A stretch of DNA of 64,000 nt from CAVXSP01 sp963764505 (GCA_963764505.1 CAVXSP010000004.1:79073-143072); one strand, 5' to 3'; positions 9,963 to 20,445 are shown, counted from the first letter of the stretch. Notes: generated from the sequence alone by a model not told the origin. A program made the numbers and translations.

Positions 9963-11145
9963 ATGAGGATCCGAAGACTTGCGATGCTGGCGGCCGTGAC
10001 CGCCGGGCCGTTTCTGCTCGTGTGGACGGCGAATCTGGTCGCCGAAGCGACTCTTCATCGCGTCGACAAGGACGCGCCCGCCAGAGTCGAGAACTTCTCC
10101 GACTACATCGATCCGGACAAGGCGGCGGCCGGTGACGAGCTCGGCGCCGCGGTCCAGATCGCCCGCGCCGATCCGGGGAGCGGCGCACGCTGGTTCAACG
10201 ATTTCGCCGTCACGCCCTCCGCAGTCGTCCTCGCCAGCGACAAACTGGTTGTTGCGTTGGACCGGACGACGGGACGCGTGCGGCGAACGGACGCGCTGGC
10301 GGAGGCGGCGGGATTCGGCGGAGCGACGGCCCTGACGCAGGCGGCTGGCGAACGGGTCGGCGTCTACAGCTTCGGTTCGGGCGAGCTGCTCGACTACTCC
10401 GTGGCCGACGGTCCGAGCGCCGGAGTCGGCCTCGATCGAGAGCTGCAGAACGTCTATCGGATCGCGGGCGGGCGGCTCGTCGCCTCGGGGCTCTTCGAGC
10501 GCAGCATCGTGCGTGCCTACACGGTGCCGGCGGCGGCGCTCCCGGTGCGGGGCGCGTCGGCGGACGCCATCAGGTGGCTGTCGCCGACGGCGTCTGTCGG
10601 GCCGCCGCTCTTTCCGGGCCTGCAGGCCGCATTCGCGAAGCAACTCAACTCGGCGGCGATCACGGTGAGCCCGGACGGGACCCGGATCGCCGCCGCGCTC
10701 AGGTGGAGCGATCGGATCCACGTGTACGACGCGGCCACGCTCGGGTTGGAGCGGATGATCGCCGGTGCCAGGACCACGAGGCTGGATTTCGCCGTGGGAC
10801 GGTACCACGACGAGCAGGCGTTCACGCTCGCGCCCGAATCCGCCTTCACCTATCTCGACGCCGCGTCGACGGACCGGCTCATCCTGGCTCTGTACCTCTG
10901 GACAGGAGAAGCGGAAGGGACCGAAGCAGTTCGGCATGGGATCGGAAGTGCAGGTCTTCTCATGGGACGGCCGTCCGGCGGGCGTGTGGCATCTGTCGAC
11001 ACCCGTGCAACGGATCCGGCTGGATCCGTCGGGCACCGCGCTCTACGGGCTGAGCTGGCAGCCGAATCCATCGGTCCTCGAGTGGGACCTCGGCCCACTG
11101 CTCGAGCGCAGCCGCCGGATGCTCGATCACGGCGAGGCGCACTAG
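9963..11145 (+). CDS. Exported six-bladed beta-propeller (TolB-like) protein, frameshifted
   Basis: Secreted or periplasmic propeller protein, about 393 residues once one extra base is skipped. It starts with a membrane/signal segment (LAMLAAVTAGPFLLVWTANL). Propeller repeats follow, such as ITVSPDGTRIAAALRWSDRI, and after the shift VQVFSWDGRPAGVWHL and PSVLEWDLGPL. The reading frame changes by +1 near 10898-10906: the first frame gives LILALYLW, and the +1 frame then continues the fold up to the TAG at 11143. Without the shift the frame runs open into the next gene, making a false fusion. It resembles the BF3872/TolB_like propellers that accompany NVEALA peptides. It lies between the peptide gene and the ADOP permease gene (eight-base gap). 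Confidence 0.7.
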
Positions 11146-11153
11146 GGTCGGCC

Positions 11154-13574
11154 ATGGTGCGGCACGCCCTCGGAGACGCGAAGCGCTCGGTGCTCGGCGC
11201 GCCCGGCACGAGCGCGTTCATCGTGCTCGTCCTCGCGCTCGGCATCGGCGCCGCGACCGTCACGTTCTCGGTCGTGGACACCGTCGTGTTCAGACCGCTC
11301 CCGTTCGGCGACCCGAGCGGGCTGGTGGTGGTCGAGGCCCGGGACTCACGCTCGTCGTCTTCGAGCCCGGCGCTGACGCCCATGCAGTTCGCGGCCCTGC
11401 GGAACAGGCTCGAGACGCTCGAATCGCTGGCCGCCGTGACGACGGAGCGGCTGACCCTGGAGGGGGAGGGCGAACCGGCGCGCGTGTCATCGGCGCGGGT
11501 GACCGCCAGCCTGTTCGCCGCGCTGCGAGTGGCGCCCCTGCTGGGCCATGTCTTCACATCCGCCAACGAAGCCGACGGTTGCGACGACGTCGCCGTGCTC
11601 GGCTATGACCTGTGGCGGCGGCAGTTCGGGCGAGACGCCGGCATCATCGGCCGGACGATTCGGATCACGCGCACGGCCGTGCTCGGAGGCAAGACGGCCC
11701 GGATCGCGGTCACCGTGCTCGGGGTCATGCCGCGAGGATTCGTCTACCCGGTCGTGGCGGGCCAGGGGCCTGAACTCTGGACTCCGTACGTGATGTCGGC
11801 CGAGGAGCGGGTCGGCACCGATCGCAGCCGGTATCTCGACGTCATCGGGCGTCTCCGGCCGCATGTTTCGCCGGACCAGTCCCAGGTAGAGGCGACCGCC
11901 ATCGCGACGATGATCGCCGCCGAGCCAGGCGCTCGCGACCCGGAGGCGTTCCGCGTCGTGCGGCTGAAGGATCGGCTGGTCGAGCCGGTGCGGGGCTGGA
12001 TGCTCCTCATCCTCTGTGCCGTCGGGTTCGTCGTCGCCATCGCCTGCGTGAACGTGGCGAACCTGCAGCTCACCCGCGCGGCGTATCGCGCCCGCGAGCT
12101 GTCGATTCGAGCGTCACTCGGCGCAACCCGCCGTCAGGTCGTCCTGTCGCTCGTCGCCGAAAGCCTGATGCTGTCGCTGACCGCGGCGGCGCTGGCAATC
12201 GTGCTCGCCGGATGGGGCATCGGCGTCGCGCGAGCGTCGCTGCCGGCCGGGATTCCTCGTCTCGAGCAGATGGCCATGGACGCCCGGGTCCTCATCGCCG
12301 CGATTGGCACGGCGGTGGCCGCCGGGTTGGCGTTCGGCGTCGTGCCGGCGTGGCACGCCTCGCGCGACGATCTCGTGACGCTGCTGAAGCAGCCGGCGAC
12401 GACCGCGGCGGCCGGTCCCCCACAGTGGCGAGCCGCGCTGGCGGTGGCGCAGGTCGCCTTCATCACCGTGCTCCTGGTTGCCACGGCCCTCATGGTCGGC
12501 AGCTTCATACGCGTCTCGACCGCGGATCTCGGGTTCGACCGATCCGATCTGCTGGTGGTCGGCACGAGGGGACTTCGGGAGGCGCGGCTCGGCGCAGTGA
12601 TGGATCGCGTCGGCCAGGTGTCCGGCGTCGCGTCGACCGCCGCCGTCGCCTACGGCTCTCCGCCGCTCATCGCCGCCGGATTTGGCGGCGGCGCGTCCGC
12701 CACGAGAATTCAGGTTCGCGATGCGCGTGTCCCGCCGGCGCTCGTCGAGTTCCGCCGCGTCTCGTCCGGCTACTTCGCCACCGCCGGCATCGCCGTCGTG
12801 CGGGGTCGCGTCTTCGGAGAGAGCGACGCCGACCGGGCCGGATCGCTGATCGTGGACGAGCGCACGGCGGCGGCACTGTTCGGAACGACCGATCCGGTGG
12901 GCGCCGAGGTGAGCGCGGCGATGCCGGCGATTGGCGTTCGACGGGTCGTGGCGGTCGTCCGGAGCATCCGGATGAGCGGACCGGAGCGGCCTTCAGCTCC
13001 GCAAATCTACCTGCCTCTTCCGGCGGACACGTCCGGAGCGGACCTGCTCGTCCGCTTCGCACAGCCGGCGGCGGCGGCGGTTCCCGCGATTCGGGCAGCG
13101 CTCGAGCCGTGGCGGCCGGCCGGAGGGCGTCCCGTGCAGATTCGCAGCGTCGAGGACGCATTTCGCAACATCACCGCGGATCGGCGGTTCAACGCGACGC
13201 TCATGGCGCTGTTCGGCGTGCTGGCGCTCCTTCTCGGCTCCGCCGGCGTCTACGGGGTCATGTCCTCCATCGTCGCGCAGCGCACGCGCGAGCACGGCGT
13301 CCGGCTCGCGCTGGGCGCCACGACCCGGCAGGTGATGGGCGGCGTGCTGGCCCACTCGTTGCGCTATCTGGTCGCCGGGCTCGCGATCGGCCTGCCCATG
13401 GCCTCGGGAATCTCTCGGGTCTTCGCGGGGCTGCTGTTCGGAGTGGGGCCGACCGACGTGTCGATCTACGCGATCGTGGCGGCCGTCCTGCTCGGCGCCG
13501 GCGTCGCGGCCGCTCTGGTTCCGGCGTTCCGGGCCGCGCGCGTCGATCCCCTGATCACGCTCCGCGCCGAGTGA
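11154..13574 (+). CDS. ADOP-type ABC transporter permease (no prefix domain)
   Basis: Inner-membrane MacB-like permease in the duplicated acidobacterial form, 806 residues. The first membrane segment is FIVLVLALGIGAATVTFSVVDTV, followed by a periplasmic core and an FtsX unit with LSIRASLGATRRQVV. The second half repeats the unit with HGVRLALGATTRQVM and ends AFRAARVDPLITLRAE. The start ATG lies eight bases after the propeller stop, so the gene probably sits in the peptide operon behind the sigma-54 promoter. No ATPase gene is nearby. Like the copy at 2361 it lacks the prefix domain, and the two flank the peptide and glycosyltransferase-like genes. Export of the peptide is inferred from position only. 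Confidence 0.87.
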   Translation: MVRHALGDAKRSVLGAPGTSAFIVLVLALGIGAATVTFSVVDTVVFRPLPFGDPSGLVVVEARDSRSSSSSPALTPMQFAALRNRLETLESLAAVTTERLTLEGEGEPARVSSARVTASLFAALRVAPLLGHVFTSANEADGCDDVAVLGYDLWRRQFGRDAGIIGRTIRITRTAVLGGKTARIAVTVLGVMPRGFVYPVVAGQGPELWTPYVMSAEERVGTDRSRYLDVIGRLRPHVSPDQSQVEATAIATMIAAEPGARDPEAFRVVRLKDRLVEPVRGWMLLILCAVGFVVAIACVNVANLQLTRAAYRARELSIRASLGATRRQVVLSLVAESLMLSLTAAALAIVLAGWGIGVARASLPAGIPRLEQMAMDARVLIAAIGTAVAAGLAFGVVPAWHASRDDLVTLLKQPATTAAAGPPQWRAALAVAQVAFITVLLVATALMVGSFIRVSTADLGFDRSDLLVVGTRGLREARLGAVMDRVGQVSGVASTAAVAYGSPPLIAAGFGGGASATRIQVRDARVPPALVEFRRVSSGYFATAGIAVVRGRVFGESDADRAGSLIVDERTAAALFGTTDPVGAEVSAAMPAIGVRRVVAVVRSIRMSGPERPSAPQIYLPLPADTSGADLLVRFAQPAAAAVPAIRAALEPWRPAGGRPVQIRSVEDAFRNITADRRFNATLMALFGVLALLLGSAGVYGVMSSIVAQRTREHGVRLALGATTRQVMGGVLAHSLRYLVAGLAIGLPMASGISRVFAGLLFGVGPTDVSIYAIVAAVLLGAGVAAALVPAFRAARVDPLITLRAE

Positions 13575-13712
13575 GCGTCGCGCCATGCTGGCCAGGCCGC
13601 CCCAGCGGGGTTCGGTGGCGTGCCGCGGAGCGCCATCCCGCTGCCGTGAGGAAACCAGCGGCTCCGGAGCGGCCGGCACGGCCGTGACCCGGGACGGCAC
13701 GCCCTCGAGTGG

Positions 13713-15593
13713 TCACGTATGGCTCGGGCCGGCGGTCGGCGTCGAGGCATAGAGGCGCATTCCCCCGGCGGCTTCGGCGACCGCGGCGACGAGCACCGGG
13801 AAATCGTACGGCTTCGTGACCACCTGCTGGAAGCCCGCCCGTCTGGCGCGCACCTGTTCGGCGACCGACGCGTGCGCCGTCACGGCGATGGCCGGCAGGA
13901 ATCGACCCCTCGGCGCGAGCTGCTTCCTGATCTCCCGCAGCAGTCCATAGCCGTCGAGCCGGGGCATCTGCAAATCGCACACGAAGACGTCGAACTCCTC
14001 CTCGGTCACCGCGCTCAGGGATTCGGACTCGTCGGCGGCGACCACCACGCGTGCGCCGGCGGCGACGAGCGCCTCTTCCGCGACGGTTCGCGCGTCCGCA
14101 TCGTCGTCGGTCACGAGCACGGTGAGGCCGGTGAGGCGGACGGTGCCGCCGGGCCTGGACTGGCGGGCGGGCGCCGACTCGCCGAGCGATCGCGGCAGGG
14201 TGATCGTGAACGTCGCGCCCTGGCCGGGCCCGGCGCTGGCGGCCTCGAGGCGTCCGTGATGAAGCGCGATGAGGTCGCGCGCGATCGCCAGGCCAAGGCC
14301 CAATCCTCCGTGCTGCCTGGTAATCGAGCCGTCCGCCTGCCTGAACCGATCGAACACCTGCGGCAGGAACGCCGGAGGAATCCCGATGCCATCGTCCTCC
14401 ACCGCGATGACGTAGGTCCTCTCCGACACGCTCAGCCGGATCTGGATGTGCCCCTCGTTGGACGTGAACTTGACGCCGTTGGACAGCAGATTGACGAGCA
14501 CCTGCTGCAGCCGGTCCGGGTCGCCGGAGGCCATGCACGGCGAGGCCGGCAGGTCCGCCGCGATCACGATGCCCTTGGCGTCGGCCGACGGCCGGATCAC
14601 GTCGATGGCGGCCTGGACGATCGCGACCAGATCGACAGCCGCGAGCTTCAGATCGAGCTTGCCAGAGACGATGCGCGAGACGTCGAGCAGATCCTCGATC
14701 AGCCGGACCTGCGCCCGTGCGTTGCGATCCAGCCGGACGATCGCCTGGTCGACGACGGCCGGATCGCGCGGGTTCGTGCGCAGGATCTGGAGCCAGCCGA
14801 CGATCGCGTTCAAAGGCGTGCGCAGCTCGTGGGAGAGCGCCGCGAGGAATTCGTCCTTCATGCGGTTCGCGGCGCGCAGCTCCTCGTCGCGGCGCTCGAT
14901 TCCGGAGACCATGTCATTGAAGGTCTCGACCAGGGTGCCGAGCTCGTCGTTGCCCAGCTTCCTGGCGCGGACCGTGTAGTCGGCGTCGCGGGAGATCTGC
15001 GCCGCGGTCTTCGAGAGGGCCGTGATCGGCCCGGCGATCTCGCGGTGGAGCCGGCTCGCGATCAGGATCGCCACGATCAGGCCCACGAACGCTCCGCACA
15101 GGGCCGCGATCGCCTGGACCCTGAGCTGTTGGCCCAGGAGCACTAACGAGCCCTCGAGGTACAGGGTGCCGACGCGCTGCCCTTCGAACCGGATCGGATG
15201 CACGTCGATGACCGTGCCGCCCTTGACCCACAGTTGATCCGGCGGCGGGAGGCTGGGGCAGCCGCGACCGGAGTCCCGCGTCATCTCGGCGAGCAATGAG
15301 AAGTTCAGGCTGTAGGCGCAAGCCAGCCGGACCGTCGGCGTGGCGCGCAGCGCGTTCAGGGTCTCGCGGGTCGCCTTGCTGTCCTTGAACGAGACCGCCG
15401 CCGTCAGATTGTCCGCGACAATCGACGCAAGCATGTCGACGCCCGCCTGGTAGCTGCGGCGGCCCAGCACGTAGGCGGACAGGAGAAAAATGATGGTCGT
15501 CAACACGACGGCCGAGATCGCCGTCGCCAGGCCGACGACAATCAGCTTCCGCCGAATCGGCAGATCACGGAAGGGACCGGGGGGCCTCAGCAC
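13713..15593 (-). CDS. CHASE8-type hybrid sensor histidine kinase
   Basis: Membrane-bound hybrid kinase of 626 residues. A first membrane segment (LIVVGLATAISAVVLTTIIF) is followed by a CHASE8-like sensor with the telling ADNLTAAVSFKDSKATRETL, a second segment (IAALCGAFVGLIVAILIA) and a HAMP linker. The kinase core has LAALSHELRTPLNAIVGW (His box), LVNLLSNGVKFTS (N-box) and GGLGLGLAIARDL. A C-terminal receiver has Asp in VFVCDLQMPRLDG and Lys in VVTKPYD. I chose the GTG at 15593, seven bases after the DUF4154 gene and behind a GGGGGAG sequence. CHASE8 proteins often occur beside YfiR-like proteins, as here. Confidence 0.9.
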   Translation of the reverse strand: MLRPPGPFRDLPIRRKLIVVGLATAISAVVLTTIIFLLSAYVLGRRSYQAGVDMLASIVADNLTAAVSFKDSKATRETLNALRATPTVRLACAYSLNFSLLAEMTRDSGRGCPSLPPPDQLWVKGGTVIDVHPIRFEGQRVGTLYLEGSLVLLGQQLRVQAIAALCGAFVGLIVAILIASRLHREIAGPITALSKTAAQISRDADYTVRARKLGNDELGTLVETFNDMVSGIERRDEELRAANRMKDEFLAALSHELRTPLNAIVGWLQILRTNPRDPAVVDQAIVRLDRNARAQVRLIEDLLDVSRIVSGKLDLKLAAVDLVAIVQAAIDVIRPSADAKGIVIAADLPASPCMASGDPDRLQQVLVNLLSNGVKFTSNEGHIQIRLSVSERTYVIAVEDDGIGIPPAFLPQVFDRFRQADGSITRQHGGLGLGLAIARDLIALHHGRLEAASAGPGQGATFTITLPRSLGESAPARQSRPGGTVRLTGLTVLVTDDDADARTVAEEALVAAGARVVVAADESESLSAVTEEEFDVFVCDLQMPRLDGYGLLREIRKQLAPRGRFLPAIAVTAHASVAEQVRARRAGFQQVVTKPYDFPVLVAAVAEAAGGMRLYASTPTAGPSHT

Positions 15594-15600
15594 GTCGGCC

Positions 15601-16161
15601 TCACACGCTCCCCCGGCGCACCGTCGCGGCGAGCCCCAGCAGCCGTGAGCTGATCCGCAGGCCGACCCGACGGGCGACGGCATCGTTGATGTCGAAGCGC
15701 GGATGGCCATCCACGATCTGCAATCTGACGATCCCCCCGTCGTCCAGGAACCGATCGTCGTCGCTGATGGTGAGAATCGGCAGCGAGCTCGCCTTGCGGA
15801 GAAGCAGCCGCCACGAGGCGCCCGAGTTCGGTCGGGAAGGCAGGACGAGCACGTGACACCCGTCGAGGTCGCGTTCGCGATCGACGCGGCGCACCGCGAC
15901 GGGCAGGTTCTTCAGCGTCTCCCCCGATTCGAGCTCTTCCAGATCGGACGTGAAGGACGTCGACCCGGCGACGCACACATCGACGCTCCTGCGCCCCTCG
16001 AGCGCGCCCGGCGGCCAGTCGATGAACGGCACCAGCTTCGCGACGATCGCGGCCTCCAACCGCGTCTCCGTCAGGGAACGCTGCGCGTGGAGGCGTCCGG
16101 ACCCGGCGAAAACCAGCGTCAGCGCCAGCAGGGCGGCGGGCGTACGGGAAGCGCGAGTCAT
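15601..16161 (-). CDS. YfiR-like periplasmic protein (DUF4154)
   Basis: Exported 186-residue protein with a clear signal peptide (TPAALLALTLVFAGSGRLHAQ). The mature part carries DUF4154 features: LEAAIVAKLVPFIDWPP near the start, VCVAGSTSF, CHVLVLP and ILTISDDDRFLDDGGIVRLQIVDG. In the family this fold is a periplasmic regulator that inhibits a partner membrane sensor, as YfiR does to YfiN. Here the probable partner is the CHASE8 kinase seven bases downstream. The ATG at 16161 gives a normal signal peptide; a TTG at 16185 overlaps the stop of the TonB receptor frame and would couple translation. The operon order is receptor, YfiR-like protein, kinase. Confidence 0.88.
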   Translation of the reverse strand: MTRASRTPAALLALTLVFAGSGRLHAQRSLTETRLEAAIVAKLVPFIDWPPGALEGRRSVDVCVAGSTSFTSDLEELESGETLKNLPVAVRRVDRERDLDGCHVLVLPSRPNSGASWRLLLRKASSLPILTISDDDRFLDDGGIVRLQIVDGHPRFDINDAVARRVGLRISSRLLGLAATVRRGSV

Positions 16162-16181
16162 CCGGCGTCCGTCTCTCGTGC

Positions 16182-18171
16182 TCAACGCTGCCAGGCCAAT
16201 CGGACATAGACGCTGCGCTGCACTTCGACGGCCCCGCCGTTATCGGACGGCCACTCCGCGTGGTGATCGTGCAGCAGAATCCTGCCCGATGACGGAGACG
16301 TCGAGCCCCTCGGCGAAGCGGCGCCCGACCCGCAGGTTCCAGGTGCCGTATGACGGGATGCTCCCGGCCGGAAGCTCGGAGACGTAGCGGACGAACCCAT
16401 CGAACGACCATCCCCCCTGGACGTCGATCGATGAACCGAGCTGGACCTGATGATGCGGGATCAGACCCTCGTAGCGTCGCTCCTGCGAGACGTCGCGGCT
16501 GCCTGCGTTCTTCGACATCACGACGTCGAGGTACGAATACCCGGCGGTGAGCCGCCACCAGGCTGTCGGCCGAACGTCGCCGGTGAGCTCGGCTCCGTAG
16601 CTGCGGCCATGCAGGCCGTTGGCGAACTGCACGGGCAGGATCAGCCGCGCGGGCCCCGGATCCGCTTCGACGAACGACGCCAGGAGCTCTGTGCTGAGCG
16701 TATCGTGGAGCACGTTGTAGAAGCCCGAGACGGTCAGGTAGATCGGTTCTCTGGGATGCGTGCGGTAGCCGAGTTCGTAGGCGACGAGCTTCTCCGGCTC
16801 GAACGACGGGTTGGGGAGCAGACGCACGAACGTCGGCGTCGAGTCCGCGCTGACCAGGCTGGTGACGGTGTAATCCGTCTCGACGCGCGACGGGGTCCGC
16901 ACCGCCCGGGTGACGGAGCCGAAGAGCGTGTTCGCCCGGTCGGCCATCCACAGCAGCCGTGCCGTGGGCTGGAGCTCGAAGCCGCTGTAGGCGTTGTGCT
17001 CGAGCTTCGTGCCGAGCGTGAGCCGCCAGCGGTTCGGCACGAGCGCGACCTCGTCCTGGGCGAAGGCGCTGAACAGATTGTCGGTGCGGCGGTCGGGTGA
17101 GAACGCCGCCGGGGCGACGGCGTCGATCCGGCCCGTGGTGACCCGGTATCCGCCGCCCCACGTGATCGTGTTGCGGCGCATCCGTCCCAGCGTCTGTTGG
17201 AAATCCAAATCGAACGTGTCGCGGTCCTCCGAGACCGGCACTTCGTCCCGGTTCGTCCGGTCGTAGTACATCTGGAACTGGTAGTCGCGGCTGGTGCCGG
17301 TGTTCCCGCCGAGGCGCATCAGGAGGCTGCCGCCGGAGAGCGCCGCGTCGAGGTCCGTGGTCCGCGAGAACGGGCTGGTGTAGAGCGCGACCGTGGGGCG
17401 CTCGCCGAGCCGGCCGTCGTAGATGTCGCCCTCGAGCGTCAGACTTCGTGCGTTCGCCAGCGCCCAATCCGCGCGGAACCCGCCCTGGCCGGCGCGCCAG
17501 CCGTCGTAGTCGTTCCCGTTCGGATGGAACTCGGGCCCGCGATCGAATGCTTTGACATACGCCCGGTAGGTGAGCGCTCCGGCCGAGCCGCCGTACCGGA
17601 GGCTGCCGAACCCCCGCTCTTCCGACCCGGCGCCGGCGTTTACCAGCAGGCCCTGCGTCTCTCTCGCGGGCTTGGTGACGATATTGATGATGCCGTTGAC
17701 GGCGTTCGATCCCCACAGCGTGCCGCCCGGACCGCGGATGATCTCGATGCGGTCGATGTCGGAGAGCAGCACGTCCTGCGTCTCCCAGTACGTGCCGGCG
17801 AACAGCGGCGAGTAGACCGCTCGTCCATCGATGAGGACGAGCATCGATCGGGCCAGCCGGTCCGCGAATCCCCGAATCCCGACCGCCCACGTGCCGCCGT
17901 TGATGCGCGCCACCTGCATGCCGGGCGCGAGTCGCAGGGCTTCCGGAATCGACCGCGCCCCCGACCGGCGGATGTCGTCCTGCGTGATCACGAACACGGC
18001 GGCCGGCACGAGCGCCGCCTCGTTCGGGGTGCGCGACACCGTCGTGACCTCGATCTGCATGAGCTGCTCGAGACTCATGCGTTTGAGGTCCTGCGTCGTC
18101 TGGGCGAACGCGCCGCTGCCCAGGACGACAACGAGCGCAATCGACAGCGAAAGACGGCCGGCGACGGTCAC
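16182..18171 (-). CDS. TonB-dependent outer-membrane receptor, frameshifted near its C-terminus
   Basis: Outer-membrane receptor of about 662 residues. The signal peptide is LSLSIALVVVLGSGAFAQ. A plug domain follows (LVPAAVFVITQDDIRRSGARS, then RIEIIRGPGGTLWGSNAVNG), and the rest alternates as barrel strands. Near 16278-16284 one extra base breaks the frame: before it the protein reads GLDVSVIGQ, and in the +1 frame it continues LLHDHHAEWP to VQRSVYVRLAWQR, with the terminal aromatic expected of a barrel. Start GTG at 18171 (or 18180). The stop overlaps a possible TTG start of the YfiR-like gene. Receptors in this arrangement often resemble colicin I/vibriobactin types; the ligand is not predictable. 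Confidence 0.87.
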
Positions 18172-18265
18172 GAGACCCACAATAGCGCAGGCGGACGCTC
18201 GACCGGGTAGTATTGTCCGGTCCCGTGGGCGGGACGCGCGCGAGTCGCACAGAGGAGGCTCGAAG

Positions 18266-19195
18266 ATGAAACGCCGTGACTTTCTCGCCGGCGCTGCCGT
18301 GGCAGCCCCCTTCGTGTTCGTGCGGCGGTCTGCGGCCCAGCGCGCCGCCGATTCGGCGAAGCTGGCGCGTCTCGCCATCATGAGCCTGAGCTTCGGCAGC
18401 TTGCTCAAGAATGCGAACGCGCCGGACAGTCCGACGCGCTCGCTCGATCTCATGGACCTCGGTCAGATGTTCGCGGACCGGTACGGCGTCCACAACGTGG
18501 AGCTCCAGCACAGCTATCTGCCCTCGACCGAGAAGGCGTGGCTCGAGGACTTCCGCGCCAGACTCGCGAAGACGCGCTCTCAGGTGTCGAACATCAACCT
18601 CGAATTCGGCGGGACGATGACGGCGTCCGCCGAGTCACAGGTCGGCCGGCTGCAGGCGATCGACCTCACCAGAGAATGGATCGACCACGCGGCCACGCTC
18701 GGGTGTCCGCGGGTCATGGTGAACCAGGGCGCCCTCTCCGAGGAGAACGAGGCGATCGCCGTCGCTGCGCTCCGGGCGATGGGGGAGTACGGACGCTCCA
18801 AGGGCGTGATGGTGTCGCTTGAGCCGCGCGGCGGCGGGGGCGGTCGGCGCGGCAGCGCGCCGCCGGCCGCGGCGGAAGCGCCGGCCTCCGCGCCGCCATA
18901 CGTGCTGCTGGCAAAGGTCATCAAGGCCGCGGGGATCTACGCCAACGTGGACCTCGCCAATTTCGGCAGCCAGGAAGCCCAGCACGCCGGGATGCGGGCC
19001 CTGTTCCCCTACACCGTCGGCAACACGCACATGCGCCTCAACCCGGCCCAGTACGACCTGCCGACGGCGCTCCGGATGATGCGCGAGGAGTTCAAGTACC
19101 AGGGCATCTATCTGATCGAGCGAGGCATTCCGGCGGGACCCGACGTCTACGCCGACATCGAGCAGGTCCGTGACGTGGTGATCGAGCACATGTAG
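18266..19195 (+). CDS. Tat-exported sugar phosphate isomerase/epimerase-like TIM barrel
   Basis: A 309-residue protein of the xylose-isomerase-like TIM-barrel fold with a twin-arginine signal (KRRDFLAGAAVAAPFVFV). Barrel pieces include VHNVELQHSYLP, VSNINLEFGG, CPRVMVNQGAL, GVMVSLEPRG and IYANVDLANFG, ending with an RGIPAGPDVYADI segment. A Gly/Arg/Ala/Pro-rich insertion (about residues 190-215) follows the fifth strand. Two other Tat TIM-barrel proteins in this window carry similar insertions at other points. AGAGGAGG lies about ten bases before the ATG. It is transcribed divergently from the TonB receptor. The substrate is unknown; such exported members are common in acidobacteria and planctomycetes. 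Confidence 0.8.
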   Translation: MKRRDFLAGAAVAAPFVFVRRSAAQRAADSAKLARLAIMSLSFGSLLKNANAPDSPTRSLDLMDLGQMFADRYGVHNVELQHSYLPSTEKAWLEDFRARLAKTRSQVSNINLEFGGTMTASAESQVGRLQAIDLTREWIDHAATLGCPRVMVNQGALSEENEAIAVAALRAMGEYGRSKGVMVSLEPRGGGGGRRGSAPPAAAEAPASAPPYVLLAKVIKAAGIYANVDLANFGSQEAQHAGMRALFPYTVGNTHMRLNPAQYDLPTALRMMREEFKYQGIYLIERGIPAGPDVYADIEQVRDVVIEHM

Positions 19196-19221
19196 GGCCC
19201 CGGACCGAGCGGTTGCCCGAC

Positions 19222-20445
19222 ATGAGCCCTCTCCCCGAACCCAGCGGATCTGGCGGCGTCCGCGCGGCGCGCCTCTCCCGGCGCGCGAAGCTGTTCCTGC
19301 CGCTGCTCTCGATCCTGTCGCTCGTCGTGCTCCTCGGGATCGTCGAGCTCGCGATCCGGGTGTCGGGCATCGATACCGAGCTGGTCCCCAGCGAGAACGT
19401 GAAGATCGCGATCCCCGCCTGGCTCATGGCGGACGAGAACTTCGCGTCCGGCCTGCAGCCCGGGATCCGGGCCGTCGACGTGGCCTGGCTGCGGAACTTC
19501 ACGGAAGCCCGGTACATCTGGACCCGACTGAAGCCGAACGTCGACGTCGACGCGCTCAATCCCTACGATCCGATCGAGCTCGCGAAGGGGATCACGTTCC
19601 ACTTCTCGTCGAACGGAGACGGGTTCCGCGGGCGGGAGTTCGCGCCGAAACGGCCCGGCGTGATCCGGATCGTCTGCATCGGCGATTCGAGCACGTTCGG
19701 ATGGGGCGTGGACGACGAGTACACGTACCCCCGGCTGCTCGAAGTCCGGCTCAATCAATCGGGCGGCACCCGGTACGAAGTCTTCAATCTGGGCATCCCG
19801 GGCTTCACCTCCAGACACGGGCTCGGCGTGCTCCGGCATTACGCCCTCGATCTCGATCCCGACATCTTCATCTTCAGCTTCGGGGCGAACGATCCTCGTC
19901 GGGTGCTCAGGCCCGTCGACGAGGTGCTGGCGCAGGACGACGGCTGGCGCGGGGCCGTGCGCTTCGCCGCGCTCCGGTTCGAGACGTACCGCCTCCTCAG
20001 GAAAATCGCGTTCAGGCTGCACGACCCGACGTCACGGCCCGGAGACGTGCGGCCGGCGGACCTCGTCCCCGCAGTGAGCGACGCGCAGTATGTCGCGAAC
20101 CTCAAGACGATGACGCGCATCGCCCGTGGGCGCGGTGCGCGCTCGGTGCTGCTGGCCGTCTGCGCGCTGCCTCCCCAGGTCGAGGAGATGCGAAGCGTTG
20201 CCGCCGCGGCCCAGGTCCCGATCGTGGACGCCTACGGCCTGTTCGCCGACCGCTTCGAGGATCTGAAGGCCCATCGCGTGTATCCGGACGAGGTCCGGTA
20301 CTACGAGAACATCTACGGGCTCGACGCCATGCGGGAGAAGTGGCGTCTCTACGTCACGACTGACGGGTGTCATCCCAATCGCGCCGGCATGAGCCTCATC
20401 GCCGATGCGCTGGCGGACGCCGTCGGCGGCACGAGTGCTCGCTGA
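19222..20445 (+). CDS. Membrane-anchored SGNH/GDSL hydrolase-like protein
   Basis: A 407-residue protein with one N-terminal membrane anchor (LFLPLLSILSLVVLLGIVEL) and a periplasmic SGNH-hydrolase domain. Block I is VCIGDSSTFGWG (catalytic Ser in GDSS). The Gly block is FNLGIPGFTSRHG, the Asn block FSFGANDPRR and the catalytic Asp/His block DGCHPNRAG near the C-terminus. All four blocks are present, so the enzyme is probably active as an esterase, lipase or acetyl-transfer partner. It begins 26 bases after the TIM-barrel gene on the same strand, so the two may be co-transcribed. The target ester is unknown; cell-envelope polysaccharide is a possibility. Confidence 0.85.
   Translation: MSPLPEPSGSGGVRAARLSRRAKLFLPLLSILSLVVLLGIVELAIRVSGIDTELVPSENVKIAIPAWLMADENFASGLQPGIRAVDVAWLRNFTEARYIWTRLKPNVDVDALNPYDPIELAKGITFHFSSNGDGFRGREFAPKRPGVIRIVCIGDSSTFGWGVDDEYTYPRLLEVRLNQSGGTRYEVFNLGIPGFTSRHGLGVLRHYALDLDPDIFIFSFGANDPRRVLRPVDEVLAQDDGWRGAVRFAALRFETYRLLRKIAFRLHDPTSRPGDVRPADLVPAVSDAQYVANLKTMTRIARGRGARSVLLAVCALPPQVEEMRSVAAAAQVPIVDAYGLFADRFEDLKAHRVYPDEVRYYENIYGLDAMREKWRLYVTTDGCHPNRAGMSLIADALADAVGGTSAR

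Noticed and set aside
10905..11153. Apparent fusion of the propeller and the ADOP permease in one frame
   Set aside because: The bridging residues are nonsense, while the +1 frame gives proper propeller sequence ending in a stop just before the permease ATG.
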